The position numbers and the translations under genes are program-made. Positions 44,700 to 53,343 of a stretch of DNA of 64,000 bases are shown piece by piece; within the stretch, counting starts at the first letter, position 1; each line of letters opens with the position of its first letter. The notes under the pieces are model-generated. The model ran no database searches and was not told the DNA's origin. It saw only the letters and a program-made list of their open reading frames with translations. The stretch is from an uncultured Clostridia bacterium (GTDB lineage Bacteria; Bacillota; Clostridia; Christensenellales; CAG-138): contig CALVWJ010000008.1 in assembly GCA_944366945.1 (NCBI GenBank), forward strand, positions 1 through 64,000, in the 5' to 3' direction.

Positions 44700-44738
44700 A
44701 TACTATTAGATTATATTCAGTAGTATACGAAATGTCAA
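44700..44738 (-). promoter_or_regulatory. padR promoter overlapped by an inverted repeat operator
   Basis: Minus-strand -35 TTGACA (44738-44733) and -10 TATAAT (44715-44710), 17-base spacer: perfect consensus. An inverted repeat ATACTA (44700-44705) / TAGTAT (44721-44726) straddles the -10 element. Binding there would block RNA polymerase. Confidence 0.75.
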
Positions 44739-44877
44739 GAGGGATCTGCATCCCAAATAGCGGCAGGGATCCAGCGCATGTTATGCTGCAAAGGCAGCTT
44801 GCTCGAAATGGAAGATACAAGCAATCCTTAGGGCAATGGCCTGGACGCTCAAGAAACAACATTTATCCCAAACCGCA

Positions 44878-44921
44878 AAAAAGGCCTTAGGGTTTGTTTA
44901 AAACCACCGAAGGCCTTTTCT
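44878..44921. terminator. Bidirectional hairpin terminator
   Basis: AAAAGGCCTT and AAGGCCTTTT pair around a 21-base loop with its own small stem. It ends the minus-strand DnaJ/FakA-like unit. The rest of 44661-44995 holds only the padR promoter. Confidence 0.7.
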
Positions 44922-44995
44922 AAGCGAATATCCTTTTATGAGCGGCGCAGTCAATGCCCCGGAAGCAACATAGCATGCCTGCGATGCTTGTGGGA

Positions 44996-45247
44996 TCAGC
45001 CGGGAAGCCCGTTTTCCTGCCGCTCCATGTTTTCTATTACGACATCATAGATTTCACCCAAAGAAGCGCAGTATTCTAATACCTTCCAGGGCGTGTTGGT
45101 GTGAAAGTGAATTTTAATGAGCGATGCATCCCCAACCGCGAGCAGGCAATCCCCTGCAATGTGCGCAGTGATGTATGCGCTGATATCGTCTTCGGAAAGG
45201 TTTTCCCCTTCAATCAAAAGCTGCGTATCAAATTTGTATTCGAGCAT
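44996..45247 (-). CDS. Stand-alone FakA/YloV C-terminal-like domain protein
   Basis: 83 residues. The pattern YKFDTQLLIEGENLSEDD, then GDCLLAVGDASLIKIHFHTN, then VLEYCASLGEIYDVVIENM matches the C-terminal domain of fatty acid kinase FakA (DAK-phosphatase fusion) and not its DAK2 ATP-binding part. No other domain is present. The ATG at 45247 follows AAAGGGG; the frame also allows TTG at 45253. Function unknown; possible regulatory or fatty-acid-linked role. Confidence 0.6.
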   Translation of the reverse strand: MLEYKFDTQLLIEGENLSEDDISAYITAHIAGDCLLAVGDASLIKIHFHTNTPWKVLEYCASLGEIYDVVIENMERQENGLPG

Positions 45248-45275
45248 ATGCAATCCCCTTTCGCAAGTTTGTGGT

Positions 45276-45953
45276 TTAACAATAACAGAAACGGCATAAG
45301 AGCTGTGCCAGGCACATGGAAAGGCAGAGCCCGCTCACGCCCATTGCAGGTGCGCCATACCCGCGGCCGAAGGTCGTATAAGCACGGCCAGGGTTGTTGA
45401 GCTGTTCCAGCAATTCTTGGTAGACTTCGTTGTCCGGCTCCATTTGAACGGCGCGCTGCGCATGCTGCAAAGCAGCCATGCGATTTCCAGCACCTTGGTT
45501 GGCGATCGCGCTGTAATAATACCACTGTGCGCCACGCTCTGCTTCCGGGATGCCGGAAAGCGCGTTGAGCGCCTCACGGTAACGGCCATAGTTAAGGAAG
45601 TTATGCACGGCTGTCATCCGCGGGGATTCTTCCTGCGCAGTGCTCTGCCCATAGCTTCCACCAAAGCCACCAAAGCCGCCGAAGCCGCCATAGCCGCCAA
45701 ATCCACCAAAACCACCGTAGCCGCCATAGCCGCCGGAACCGCTGCCGTAAGCATCGCCCTGCGCATGAGAATCCGTATGCCGGTTTATAATTTGGTCATA
45801 CGCAGCATTGATTTCCTTCATGCGCTGTTCGGCCACCTTATCGCCCGGGTTGGCGTCTGGGTGATACTTTTTTGCAAGCTTGCGATAGGCTTGCTTTACC
45901 TCGTCGTCGCTCGCATTGGGAGGAACGCCGAGCACTTGATAAGGATCCATCAT
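45276..45953 (-). CDS. DnaJ-domain protein with Gly/Phe-rich linker and TPR-like region
   Basis: 225 residues. J domain at the N-terminus with the HPD motif (YHPDANPGD). A strongly repetitive linker of GGYGGF units spans about residues 72-100. A helical region (about 112-170) with [17 protein letters not shown] looks like TPR repeats, and the C-terminus ends in a cysteine-rich hydrophobic run ([17 protein letters not shown]). It would stimulate a DnaK partner; specificity is unknown. Its ATG overlaps the DUF5685 stop. Confidence 0.85.
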   Translation of the reverse strand: MMDPYQVLGVPPNASDDEVKQAYRKLAKKYHPDANPGDKVAEQRMKEINAAYDQIINRHTDSHAQGDAYGSGSGGYGGYGGFGGFGGYGGFGGFGGFGGSYGQSTAQEESPRMTAVHNFLNYGRYREALNALSGIPEAERGAQWYYYSAIANQGAGNRMAALQHAQRAVQMEPDNEVYQELLEQLNNPGRAYTTFGRGYGAPAMGVSGLCLSMCLAQLLCRFCYC

Positions 45954-46786
45954 TTCCGTTCCGGCTCCTTCCCTTGCCGGTGCAGCAACTCATATTTGGT
46001 CCAAACGCCGGAATAAAGAATATTGCGCAAGATATCTACATCCTCTACCAGCGGCAGCTTTTCAAATTCCAGCGCGCATTCCCCAAGGTGCAACGTAAGG
46101 AGCGTTTTGCACTGTGCTTCGTAATCCGGCGCAGCAAAAAGCGGGGCAAGTGGGTTTGGCCGGCCGCGCTTTTTATCCCGGGCGAGATCCGCATAGGCGT
46201 CCATCATGTAAATGAAGCGGCCGAGCGCCGCGCCCATCCGGCGCAGCACGGGTGCCCAGCGATCTTCCCGATAAACGAATAGCTCGCCCATGAGGGAGCC
46301 AAAAGCATCCGCAGCAGCATCGGCCGGCATGGGGGATTGCGCTTCCGCAGCATGCAGCGCAAGAAGCCCGGATTCGATTGCGTTGCACTGGCGCGGCAGC
46401 GCGGCATGGACCGCGTCGTAACCCTTGCGCAAAAAGCCGGAAGCCCATAGCGCGGGAAGGCTTTTATCGTCCTGCCAGTCATCGCGCAGGTTGTGGTAGG
46501 AAAGCGCAAGGTTAAGCGCAGAAGCATACTCCGTAATTTCGCTGCGGATCCAGGGCTGCGGCGCCATGGGGTGGGGGGCACAACGGTTTGTGCCTGTGCG
46601 CAGTTCCGGTTCATAAAGGGAATGGAGCAGCAAAACCAGGAAGGCCATGTCGTATGTGAGCGTCAAGCGGCCAACCTGTCCGAAGCGTTCCTGCAACGCC
46701 CGGCAGAGCCCGCAATACTGTGCGCGGTAACGCGCGAGCTGCTGCTCCGTAAGGCTGGCCTTATTGGCAACAACATAACCAAACAT
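45950..46786 (-). CDS. DUF5685-family protein
   Basis: 278 residues. The N-terminus ([20 protein letters not shown] then [13 protein letters not shown]) with paired cysteines and a mostly helical body fits DUF5685, a clostridial family commonly found next to a DnaJ-domain gene. The repeated DxxxD-type acids ([11 protein letters not shown] and [16 protein letters not shown]) recall prenyltransferase/terpene-synthase-like helical folds. That resemblance is weak and function is unknown. Confidence 0.75.
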   Translation of the reverse strand: MFGYVVANKASLTEQQLARYRAQYCGLCRALQERFGQVGRLTLTYDMAFLVLLLHSLYEPELRTGTNRCAPHPMAPQPWIRSEITEYASALNLALSYHNLRDDWQDDKSLPALWASGFLRKGYDAVHAALPRQCNAIESGLLALHAAEAQSPMPADAAADAFGSLMGELFVYREDRWAPVLRRMGAALGRFIYMMDAYADLARDKKRGRPNPLAPLFAAPDYEAQCKTLLTLHLGECALEFEKLPLVEDVDILRNILYSGVWTKYELLHRQGKEPERK

Positions 46787-46806
46787 AGGGCAAGCCTTTC
46801 ATAATC

Positions 46807-47211
46807 TCAGCTTTTGCGGATAAAGGTATTGCCGCACTTGGGGCAGGTGATTTTGATTTTTCCTTTACCTTTTGGGGTGCGCGTTGTGATGCCGCATTGG
46901 GGGCAGCGGTAGAAGCGATACGATTTGCTTTGCACGATGCGTTCCTTTTTGCGCCGGAACCAACCGGTAATTTTATACTTAATGGAAAGGAATTTTGCAT
47001 TTTCTGCATAACGCTTCGCGGTGTTCCTGGAAAACATGCGGAAATAACTGTAAACCAAGCAGAATAGGGCGATGACCCAGCAAGCTGTGCCCACATAGCC
47101 CGGGAGAAACATGGACAGGATGAGGATCACAAGGGCGGCGATGGAGAGAAAGCGCGCGAATTGATCGGCGCCATTGCGCCCTGCCATGAACCGCATCAGC
47201 CAATTTCGCAT
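46807..47211 (-). CDS. Membrane protein with C-terminal zinc ribbon
   Basis: 134 residues. Two adjacent transmembrane helices (about 22-38 and 42-60) precede a basic segment and a four-cysteine zinc-ribbon (RCPQCGITTRTPKGKGKI then CPKCGNTF). The start at 47211 follows GTGAGG by about 8 bases. It lies upstream of the DUF5685 and DnaJ genes on the same strand, so the three probably work together. Function unknown. Confidence 0.7.
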   Translation of the reverse strand: MRNWLMRFMAGRNGADQFARFLSIAALVILILSMFLPGYVGTACWVIALFCLVYSYFRMFSRNTAKRYAENAKFLSIKYKITGWFRRKKERIVQSKSYRFYRCPQCGITTRTPKGKGKIKITCPKCGNTFIRKS

Positions 47212-47373
47212 ACAAAAAACCTCACTTTGATCGAGCTTATATTTTACATGGTAATACGCGTGCGGCACGAATGCAATGAAAAAGATGTGAAGCATATGGA
47301 ACGAAATGTGAACTTGCGCGCATGGCGAAGGATGTTGCGCGATGGAGAAAGGGCGATTTTAATGGAATCTAAA

Positions 47374-47402
47374 TTGACGGCACTGTATTTTCTCGCTACA
47401 AT
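47374..47402 (+). promoter_or_regulatory. Promoter of the Bce-type two-component system
   Basis: -35 TTGACG (47374-47379), 17-base spacer, -10 TACAAT (47397-47402), 22 bases before the response-regulator start. Confidence 0.75.
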
Positions 47403-47423
47403 GGCGGAAAGAGGAGGGGGAAC

Positions 47424-48098
47424 ATGTACCGCATCTTTGTCGTGGAGGATGATTCGGTGATTGCCGGGGAAATCTGCCGGGAGCTTGGCGCCTGGGGATT
47501 TGAAGCGCGCAGTGCCGAAGATTTTGCGGACGTGCTGGGCGAGTTCCGCGCGTTTGCGCCGCATCTTGTGCTGATGGATGTTTCGCTCCCGTTTCACAAC
47601 GGGTATTTCCGCTGCGCCGAGATCCGCAAGGAAAGCAAGGTTCCGGTGATTTTCATCTCTTCCCGATCGGATGACATGGACGTCGTGATGGCCGTCAACA
47701 TGGGCGGGGATGATTATATTGCAAAACCCCTTTCCCTGGAGGTGCTCGTGGCTAAAGTGCAGGCGATGCTCCGCCGAAGCTATGATTATGAGGCTGCACC
47801 TTTGCAGCTGCGCCTACGCGATGCGGTGTTCGATGCAGGTGGATCTTGCCTTGTGCGCGCTGGCGTGCGCATCCCGCTCACGAAAAATGAGCTTGGGATT
47901 TTGCAGGCGCTGCTTGAACGGCCGGGCCGGATTGTGCGCCGGGAGGAAATCATGCTCCGCCTTTGGGAGAGCGATGCGTTCGTGGATGATAATACGCTGA
48001 CCGTAAACATCAACCGCCTTAGGAAAACGCTTGCTTCCGCAGGCATAAAGGACTGCATCATTACGCATAAGGGGCAGGGGTACAGCATCGATGCATGA
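47424..48098 (+). CDS. OmpR-family response regulator, BceR-like
   Basis: 224 residues. Receiver domain with the phosphoacceptor Asp52 (LVLMDVSLP), the acidic pair ED at 8-9 and the KP motif, then a winged-helix DNA-binding domain (about 130-224, RLRKTL and THKGQGYSI). Adjacent genes encode a short histidine kinase and an ABC transporter of the Bce type, so it likely controls peptide-antibiotic resistance. Its end overlaps the kinase start by 8 bases. Confidence 0.92.
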   Translation: MYRIFVVEDDSVIAGEICRELGAWGFEARSAEDFADVLGEFRAFAPHLVLMDVSLPFHNGYFRCAEIRKESKVPVIFISSRSDDMDVVMAVNMGGDDYIAKPLSLEVLVAKVQAMLRRSYDYEAAPLQLRLRDAVFDAGGSCLVRAGVRIPLTKNELGILQALLERPGRIVRREEIMLRLWESDAFVDDNTLTVNINRLRKTLASAGIKDCIITHKGQGYSIDA

Positions 48099-49083
48099 TG
48101 TTTTCCAGTATTTGAAAGCAAAATGGATCCTTTGGGCTTTTGGCCTTGCTGCGATGGCGCTTGTGCCGTTTATGGCCTATTTGGGCGGGCAGGATGTTGC
48201 GCTTGGGTGCTATGTTTCGCTGATACTGGGGTTCCTGCTCGCGCTGCTGCTTTTCGTTGATGGAAGAAGCTATGTAGCCCGCCTGCGCCAGCTGCGTGCC
48301 ATTTGCGCCCATCTTGAAGCGCTGCCGGAGGCGCTCCCCGCACCGCAGGATGCGTTGGATGCGGCAAACCAGGCTGTAATCCGCGCGCTTGCTGTGCAGC
48401 TTGCGCAAACGAGCCGGGCGCTTGAAGCGGCGCAGCGGGAGGACTTAAGCTATTATACGCTCTGGGTACATCAGATTAAAACGCCCATTGCCGCGATGCG
48501 CCTTGTGCTGCAAAATGGTGCTGCGCAGGAGGCCGATGTGCTTTGCCAGGAGCTGTTCAAAATCGAACGCTACGCGGAGCTTGCCCTGCAATATGTGAAG
48601 CTTCGGGAGATCGCAAACGACCTTGTAATCGAGCGGTGTGCGCTGGAGGGCATCGTGCGTGCCTGCGTGCGCAAATATGGCCTGCTTTTCGTGTACAAGG
48701 GCCTATCGCTGGAGCTTGCCCCGCTCGATGGCACGGTTGTAAGCGATGCAAAGTGGCTTGGGTTCGTGCTGGAACAGTTTCTTTCCAATGCTATAAAATA
48801 CACCCACGCGGGCAGCGTAAAAATTTATATGGAGCGAGGAAGCCTCGTCATCGAGGATAGCGGAATCGGGATCCGGCCGGAAGACCTGCCGCGCATCTTT
48901 GAAAAGGGCTATACGGGCTATAACGGCAGGCTCGACACACGCGCAAGCGGGGTGGGGCTGTATCTTGCGCGGCAGGTAGCGGATGCGCTGGCCATTCGCA
49001 TTGCAGTCCAATCCGAACCTGGGCGGGGCACGCGCGTAACGCTCGCTTTTCCGGATGCGGACACATTTCGCTTCCAGGAATAG
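48091..49083 (+). CDS. Intramembrane-sensing histidine kinase, BceS-like
   Basis: 330 residues. Two N-terminal transmembrane helices (about 11-31 and 38-56) with almost no outside loop mark an intramembrane-sensing kinase. The phosphoacceptor His127 is in WVHQIKTPIAAMR. The ATP domain shows the N box (LSNAIKYTHAG) and G boxes (EDSGIGI, GVGLYLA). Such kinases read transport flux through the BceAB transporter. Coupled to the regulator. Confidence 0.92.
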   Translation: MHDVFQYLKAKWILWAFGLAAMALVPFMAYLGGQDVALGCYVSLILGFLLALLLFVDGRSYVARLRQLRAICAHLEALPEALPAPQDALDAANQAVIRALAVQLAQTSRALEAAQREDLSYYTLWVHQIKTPIAAMRLVLQNGAAQEADVLCQELFKIERYAELALQYVKLREIANDLVIERCALEGIVRACVRKYGLLFVYKGLSLELAPLDGTVVSDAKWLGFVLEQFLSNAIKYTHAGSVKIYMERGSLVIEDSGIGIRPEDLPRIFEKGYTGYNGRLDTRASGVGLYLARQVADALAIRIAVQSEPGRGTRVTLAFPDADTFRFQE

Positions 49084-49124
49084 AACAGAAGGCGGCTCGT
49101 GCGCGCCAGCCAATGTGACAAAAC

Positions 49125-49152
49125 TGTAAGGTTGCAGGGTGAATTTGTAAGG
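49125..49152 (+). promoter_or_regulatory. Direct-repeat regulator site upstream of the ABC transporter
   Basis: Two TGTAAGG copies at 49125-49131 and 49146-49152, 21 bases apart (two helical turns), the spacing of tandem OmpR-type sites. A -10 TATGAT lies at 49184-49189 with no good -35, as expected for an activated promoter. Candidate binding site of the adjacent response regulator. Confidence 0.55.
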
Positions 49153-49241
49153 TGGTTCGATGGTGGGCTGCGCCCGCTTTTTGTATGATAGGGGCATGCT
49201 AAAAAACGGGGCCTGCCCTGTTAGGAGGTCATACAAAAACC

Positions 49242-50012
49242 ATGGAGCTTTTGAAGATCCAAAACGTAAAAAAGGTTTACACAACAAAGCTCGGGCTTGT
49301 GCAGTGCGTGGCGCTTAAAAACGTGAGCTTTACGGTGCTTGAGGGCGAGTTTGTCGCAATCATGGGCGCTTCTGGAAGCGGGAAGACCACGCTTCTTAAT
49401 ATCATTGCTTCTCTGGATAAACCCACTTCGGGCGATGTTTCCCTCAATGGTCGCAGCTTTGCTTCTGTGCCGGATGGGGAGCTTTCCAAATTTCGGCGCG
49501 ACAATCTGGGCTTTGTTTTCCAGGATTTCAATTTGCTGGATACGTTTACGCTCAAGGATAACATCCTTTTACCGCTCGTGCTTTCGCAAACTCCGGTCAA
49601 GCAGATGGAAAGCCGCCTTGCACCTGTTGCGCAAATGCTTGGCATCGATGCGCTCCTTGGCAAATATCCTTATGAGGTATCCGGCGGCGAAAAGCAGCGC
49701 GCGGCGGTTGCGCGCGCCGTGATCACAGACCCGCAGCTCATCCTTGCCGATGAACCCACCGGCGCACTCGATTCCAAAGCTTCCGTAAACCTCTTGCAGA
49801 ATTTCCGCGCGCTGAACCAGCAGGCGGGGAAGACCATCCTCATGGTTACGCACAGCTCCATGGCCGCAAGCTATGCAACCCGCGTGCTGTTCATAAGAGA
49901 TGGCGAGATCTTTGCGCAGCTTTACCGGGGAGAGGACGACAACCGAGCCTTTTTTGATCGCATCGTTGCGAACCTTTCCGTGCTTTCGGATGGGGGTGCG
50001 GACATTGGGTAA
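49242..50012 (+). CDS. ABC transporter ATP-binding protein, BceA-like
   Basis: 256 residues. Walker A GASGSGKTT (about 42-50), signature VSGGEKQR and Walker B LILADEPTGALDSK are all intact. It belongs to the MacB/LolD/BceA group that drives extrusion-type or target-release transporters. TAGGAGG lies 13 bases before the ATG. It overlaps the permease start. Confidence 0.93.
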   Translation: MELLKIQNVKKVYTTKLGLVQCVALKNVSFTVLEGEFVAIMGASGSGKTTLLNIIASLDKPTSGDVSLNGRSFASVPDGELSKFRRDNLGFVFQDFNLLDTFTLKDNILLPLVLSQTPVKQMESRLAPVAQMLGIDALLGKYPYEVSGGEKQRAAVARAVITDPQLILADEPTGALDSKASVNLLQNFRALNQQAGKTILMVTHSSMAASYATRVLFIRDGEIFAQLYRGEDDNRAFFDRIVANLSVLSDGGADIG

Positions 50013-51729
50013 AGGGTTTTATTGCAAGCTTGCATGGGGTAACATCCGCCGCAGCCGCGAGGTGTACCTGCCCTATCTGATCGCCTGCGCAATCATCGGT
50101 GGCATTTATTTCCTTGTATGCGGGTTTGCCATGTCCAAAGAGCTGCAGGCCGTTCCCGGCGGTGAATCCGCACGCGCGCTCTTCCAGATGGGCGTAATGG
50201 TGTTTACCGTGTTCGCGGCGGGGTTTCTGCTTTCGATCAACCGTTTCCTGGTCAAGCGCCGCAAGCGGGAATTCGGGCTTTATGGGGTGCTCGGCCTTTC
50301 CAAAGCGCATGTGGGGCGCATTCTGCTGCTGGAAAACGCCATCGTGCTGCTGGGCGGCCTCGCCTTTGGGCTCGCGTTTGCGCTGGTATTCGGGAAGCTC
50401 CTGTTTCTGTTGTTGCTCAAGCTGATGCATGCACTGCCGCAGAACGCATTTGCGCCGGCCCCGGTAGCCTATCTTGCTACGGCCGCGCTTTTCCTGGGGG
50501 TATATTTCATAAGCTCGCTTTACAATCTCGCACAGGTGCATCTTGCAAATCCCATTCAGCTTATGCAGTGCGAAAAACGGGGCGAAAAGGATTCCAAGCT
50601 TGTGGTTCCCATGGCGCTCCTTGGCGCGGGGATGCTGGGCGTTGCATACTATTTCGCGTGGACGGTGGAAAACTCGGGAACGGCGATGGGGATCTTTTTT
50701 ATCCTGGTACTGCTGGTGATCCTTGCTACCAATCTGCTTTTTACTTCCGGCAGCATCGCGGTGCTGCGCACCCTGCGCGCGAACCGGCGCTTTTACTACA
50801 AGCCAAAGAACTTCGTTTCCGTTTCGGGCATGTTCCACCGCATGCGGCAAAATGCGGCGAGCCTCGCTACGATCTGCATCCTTTCCACCATGTTCCTCGT
50901 CACCCTTGCAGGAACGCTCTCCCTTTACCTGGGGCAGGAAAAAACGCTTGCGATGTATTACCCATATGATGCGTACGCAAGCGGCTATCCCATAGTGCTG
51001 GACCCTGCCGCTGCGGATGCTGCGCTTTCAGCGCTTGCAGAACAGCATGGGGTGGTGATGCATGCAGAAGAAGACGGGTTGAATTACGATGTTGCGGAGG
51101 GGGCGCCAAACCCGAACGCCACGGTTTACCCGGGTTCAAAGCTGCACTTGCAGGCGCACAGCATTGAGCTTGATGGCGTGCTATATTTTGACTTGGAAGG
51201 GACAGAGGAGGCCTGCCAGGCATTCCTTGAGCAGGCACGGGAACTCACGATGGCGGTAGAGGATGCGGAAATGGGCCGCGAAGTCAATTATGGTTACGGA
51301 ATAAGCGATATTTGGTCGGCGCGGCAATACAACTACGCTACATACGGCGGGCTTTTGTTCCTTGGCACATTCTTTGCGGTGCTTTTCCTTGCAGTCACGG
51401 TACTCATGATCTATTTCAAGCAGATCACGGAAGGCTATGAGGATAAAGAGCGCTTCTCGATCCTGCAGCAGGTGGGCATGGATGAAGCGCAGGTGAAAGC
51501 CGCAATCAACGCGCAGGTACTCTGGGTGTTTTTCCTGCCGCTTGCAACGGCGCTTCTGCATATGGTGTTCGCAAGCCGCATCCTAACGCGCATGCTTCAA
51601 GCATTTATGCTCTATGACTGGGTGCTTGTCCTCTGCTGCGCAATCGGTGTATGCGCGGCGTTTGCGCTCATTTATTTCATCGCGTATCGCATGACGGCGA
51701 GGGCCTATTTCAAGATCGTGAAACGCTAG
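49990..51729 (+). CDS. ABC transporter permease, BceB-like (FtsX/MacB type)
   Basis: 579 residues from the ATG at 49990. It shows the BceB pattern: a first transmembrane helix, FtsX-type helices in the first half (around 25-45, 65-85, 110-140, 155-180, 205-225, 235-260), an extracellular domain between about 310 and 430, and final helices. The FISSLYNLAQVHLANPIQLM element and the late FSILQQVGMDEAQVKAAIN match this family. Together with BceA it would remove cell-wall-active peptides from their targets and signal to the kinase. Start codon uncertain: ATG 49990, GTG 49996 or TTG 50005. Confidence 0.88.
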   Translation: MGVRTLGKGFYCKLAWGNIRRSREVYLPYLIACAIIGGIYFLVCGFAMSKELQAVPGGESARALFQMGVMVFTVFAAGFLLSINRFLVKRRKREFGLYGVLGLSKAHVGRILLLENAIVLLGGLAFGLAFALVFGKLLFLLLLKLMHALPQNAFAPAPVAYLATAALFLGVYFISSLYNLAQVHLANPIQLMQCEKRGEKDSKLVVPMALLGAGMLGVAYYFAWTVENSGTAMGIFFILVLLVILATNLLFTSGSIAVLRTLRANRRFYYKPKNFVSVSGMFHRMRQNAASLATICILSTMFLVTLAGTLSLYLGQEKTLAMYYPYDAYASGYPIVLDPAAADAALSALAEQHGVVMHAEEDGLNYDVAEGAPNPNATVYPGSKLHLQAHSIELDGVLYFDLEGTEEACQAFLEQARELTMAVEDAEMGREVNYGYGISDIWSARQYNYATYGGLLFLGTFFAVLFLAVTVLMIYFKQITEGYEDKERFSILQQVGMDEAQVKAAINAQVLWVFFLPLATALLHMVFASRILTRMLQAFMLYDWVLVLCCAIGVCAAFALIYFIAYRMTARAYFKIVKR

Positions 51730-51748
51730 AGAATGCTCGATTTTCCCC

Positions 51749-51777
51749 TTGACACGCCGCTTTGAATGTGATACCAT
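51749..51777 (+). promoter_or_regulatory. Promoter of the pyr operon
   Basis: -35 TTGACA (51749-51754), 17-base spacer, -10 TACCAT (51772-51777). The transcript would start about 30 bases before a 34-codon leader ORF. Confidence 0.7.
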
Positions 51778-51812
51778 ACCGAAGATTTAAGGCGAACAAG
51801 GAGGGAAACGGC

Positions 51813-51917
51813 ATGCGGCGGCGATTTGGCTTTATGGTGCGGCTGGACCGCTTTCCGGGCGGCATGTTCCGCTTTTTCCATCCTTCCAGATTTGTTGTGA
51901 AATCTTCCCTTTCTTGA
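51813..51917 (+). CDS. pyr operon leader peptide (PyrL-like)
   Basis: 34 codons starting at ATG after a strong AAGGAGGG site (8 bases upstream): MRRRFGFMVRLDRFPGG, then FRFFHPSRF, ending KSSLS. Seven Phe and seven Arg codons give many T-rich stretches (TTT, CTTTTTCC), which are potential UTP-sensitive pause sites. The stop codon TGA (51915-51917) lies in the loop/3' arm of the terminator hairpin at 51900-51932. The size and layout match Escherichia coli pyrL, but the sequence is not homologous as far as I can see. Its role is inferred from structure and position. Confidence 0.72.
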   Translation: MRRRFGFMVRLDRFPGGMFRFFHPSRFVVKSSLS

Positions 51918-51935
51918 AAGGGAAGATTTTTTATT
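51900..51935 (+). terminator. Attenuator terminator before pyrB
   Basis: AAATCTTCCCTTT (51900-51912) and AAAGGGAAGATTT (51917-51929) form a 13-bp perfect stem with a CTTG loop, then TTTATT. The leader ORF runs into it. Ribosome coupling would block the hairpin at low UTP. No PyrR anti-antiterminator structure was recognised. Confidence 0.85.
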
Positions 51936-51965
51936 GTGTTTTGTTGACTGAGAAAGGAGATTCTT

Positions 51966-52895
51966 ATGCTCAAAGGGAAAAGCATCCTCGAACCCATGGA
52001 CATGACCACCGCTGAACTGGAGGAAATCTTCGACCTCGCGGATGAGATTATCGCAAACCCACCGCGTTTTGCGCATGCCTGCGACGGCAAGCTGCTTGCA
52101 ACGCTGTTCTATGAGCCCAGCACGCGCACGCGCTTTAGCTTTGAGGCTGCCATGCTGCGCCTTGGCGGGCAGGTGATCGGCTTTTCCGAGCCCAATTCCA
52201 GCTCCGTCGCCAAAGGCGAAAGCATTGCGGACACCATCCGCACCATTGCCTGCTATGCGGACATCGCCGTTATGCGCCACCCCAAAGAGGGCGCCCCGCG
52301 CGTTGCTGCAAACAGCACGGACATGCCTGTGATCAATGCGGGCGATGGCGGCCATCAGCATCCGACGCAGACGCTTACCGACCTGCTCACCATCCGCAGG
52401 CGCAAGGGCGGATTTGAAAACCTAACCGTCGGCCTGTGCGGCGATCTTAAATTCGGCCGCACCGTGCATTCGCTGATCAAAGCGCTTTCGCGCTATGCGG
52501 GCGTGAAATTCGTGCTCATCTCGCCTGAAGAGCTGCGCGTTCCAGATTATGTGCGCCGCGGTGTGCTGGAAGCCAACAACATCCCCTTCCGCGAGGTGAA
52601 GAAGATGCAGGAAGTGCTCCCGGAGCTGGACGTGCTCTATATGACCCGCGTGCAGCGCGAGCGCTTCTTCAATGAAGACGACTACATCCGCTTAAAGGAC
52701 CGCTATATCCTCGATGCGGAGAAGATGCAGCTTGCAAATGAGAATATGATGGTGCTCCACCCGCTGCCCCGCGTGAATGAGATTGCCGTGGAAGTAGACA
52801 GCGATCCGCGCGCACTTTATTTCGAGCAGGCGAAAAACGGCATGTTCGTACGCATGGCGCTCATCATGAAGCTGCTTGGCATTGAAGTAGAGTAA
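51966..52895 (+). CDS. pyrB: Aspartate carbamoyltransferase catalytic subunit
   Basis: 309 residues. Carbamoyl-phosphate-binding FYEPSTRTR (about 49-57), the HPTQTLTDL motif (about 139) and the [11 protein letters not shown] aspartate-binding region are intact. It makes carbamoyl aspartate in pyrimidine synthesis. Followed at 19 bases by pyrI, so the enzyme is a pyrB-pyrI holoenzyme. Confidence 0.97.
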   Translation: MLKGKSILEPMDMTTAELEEIFDLADEIIANPPRFAHACDGKLLATLFYEPSTRTRFSFEAAMLRLGGQVIGFSEPNSSSVAKGESIADTIRTIACYADIAVMRHPKEGAPRVAANSTDMPVINAGDGGHQHPTQTLTDLLTIRRRKGGFENLTVGLCGDLKFGRTVHSLIKALSRYAGVKFVLISPEELRVPDYVRRGVLEANNIPFREVKKMQEVLPELDVLYMTRVQRERFFNEDDYIRLKDRYILDAEKMQLANENMMVLHPLPRVNEIAVEVDSDPRALYFEQAKNGMFVRMALIMKLLGIEVE

Positions 52896-52914
52896 AGAAA
52901 GGGAGGAAACAGCA

Positions 52915-53343
52915 ATGATCGTCAACAGCATTGAACGCGGCATCGTGATCGACCACATCACCGCAGGCACCGGCAACCGCATCCTGGATTACCTTAAGAT
53001 CGACACCAAAAAGAACACCATTGCCTTCATCATGAATGCAACGAGCAAAAAGCATGGCCGCAAGGATCTCATCAAGATCGAGAACGTCACGGATGTTGAT
53101 CTCACGGTGCTCGGCCTGCTTGACCCAAATGCAACGGTGAACATCATTGAAAACGGAAAGATCGTAAAAAAGATCAACCTCGAACTCCCCAAAACGGTTA
53201 CAAACGTAATCAAGTGCAAGAACCCCCGCTGCGTAACGAGCGTGGAGCGCAACGCGCCGCACATCTTCCATTTGATGGATGCACAAACGCGGGAATACCG
53301 CTGCGAATACTGCGACGAGATCGTCAGCATGAAAAATGAATAA
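52915..53343 (+). CDS. pyrI: Aspartate carbamoyltransferase regulatory subunit
   Basis: 142 residues. The N-terminal nucleotide-binding domain is followed by a zinc domain with the cysteines CKNPRC and CEYC. PyrI gives allosteric control by CTP and ATP. The stop codon lies 5 bases inside the start of pyrC (8-base overlap). Confidence 0.95.
   Translation: MIVNSIERGIVIDHITAGTGNRILDYLKIDTKKNTIAFIMNATSKKHGRKDLIKIENVTDVDLTVLGLLDPNATVNIIENGKIVKKINLELPKTVTNVIKCKNPRCVTSVERNAPHIFHLMDAQTREYRCEYCDEIVSMKNE

Noticed and set aside
51813..51917. PyrR-type antiterminator in the pyr leader
   Set aside because: No alternative stem to the terminator and no PyrR-loop consensus was recognised.
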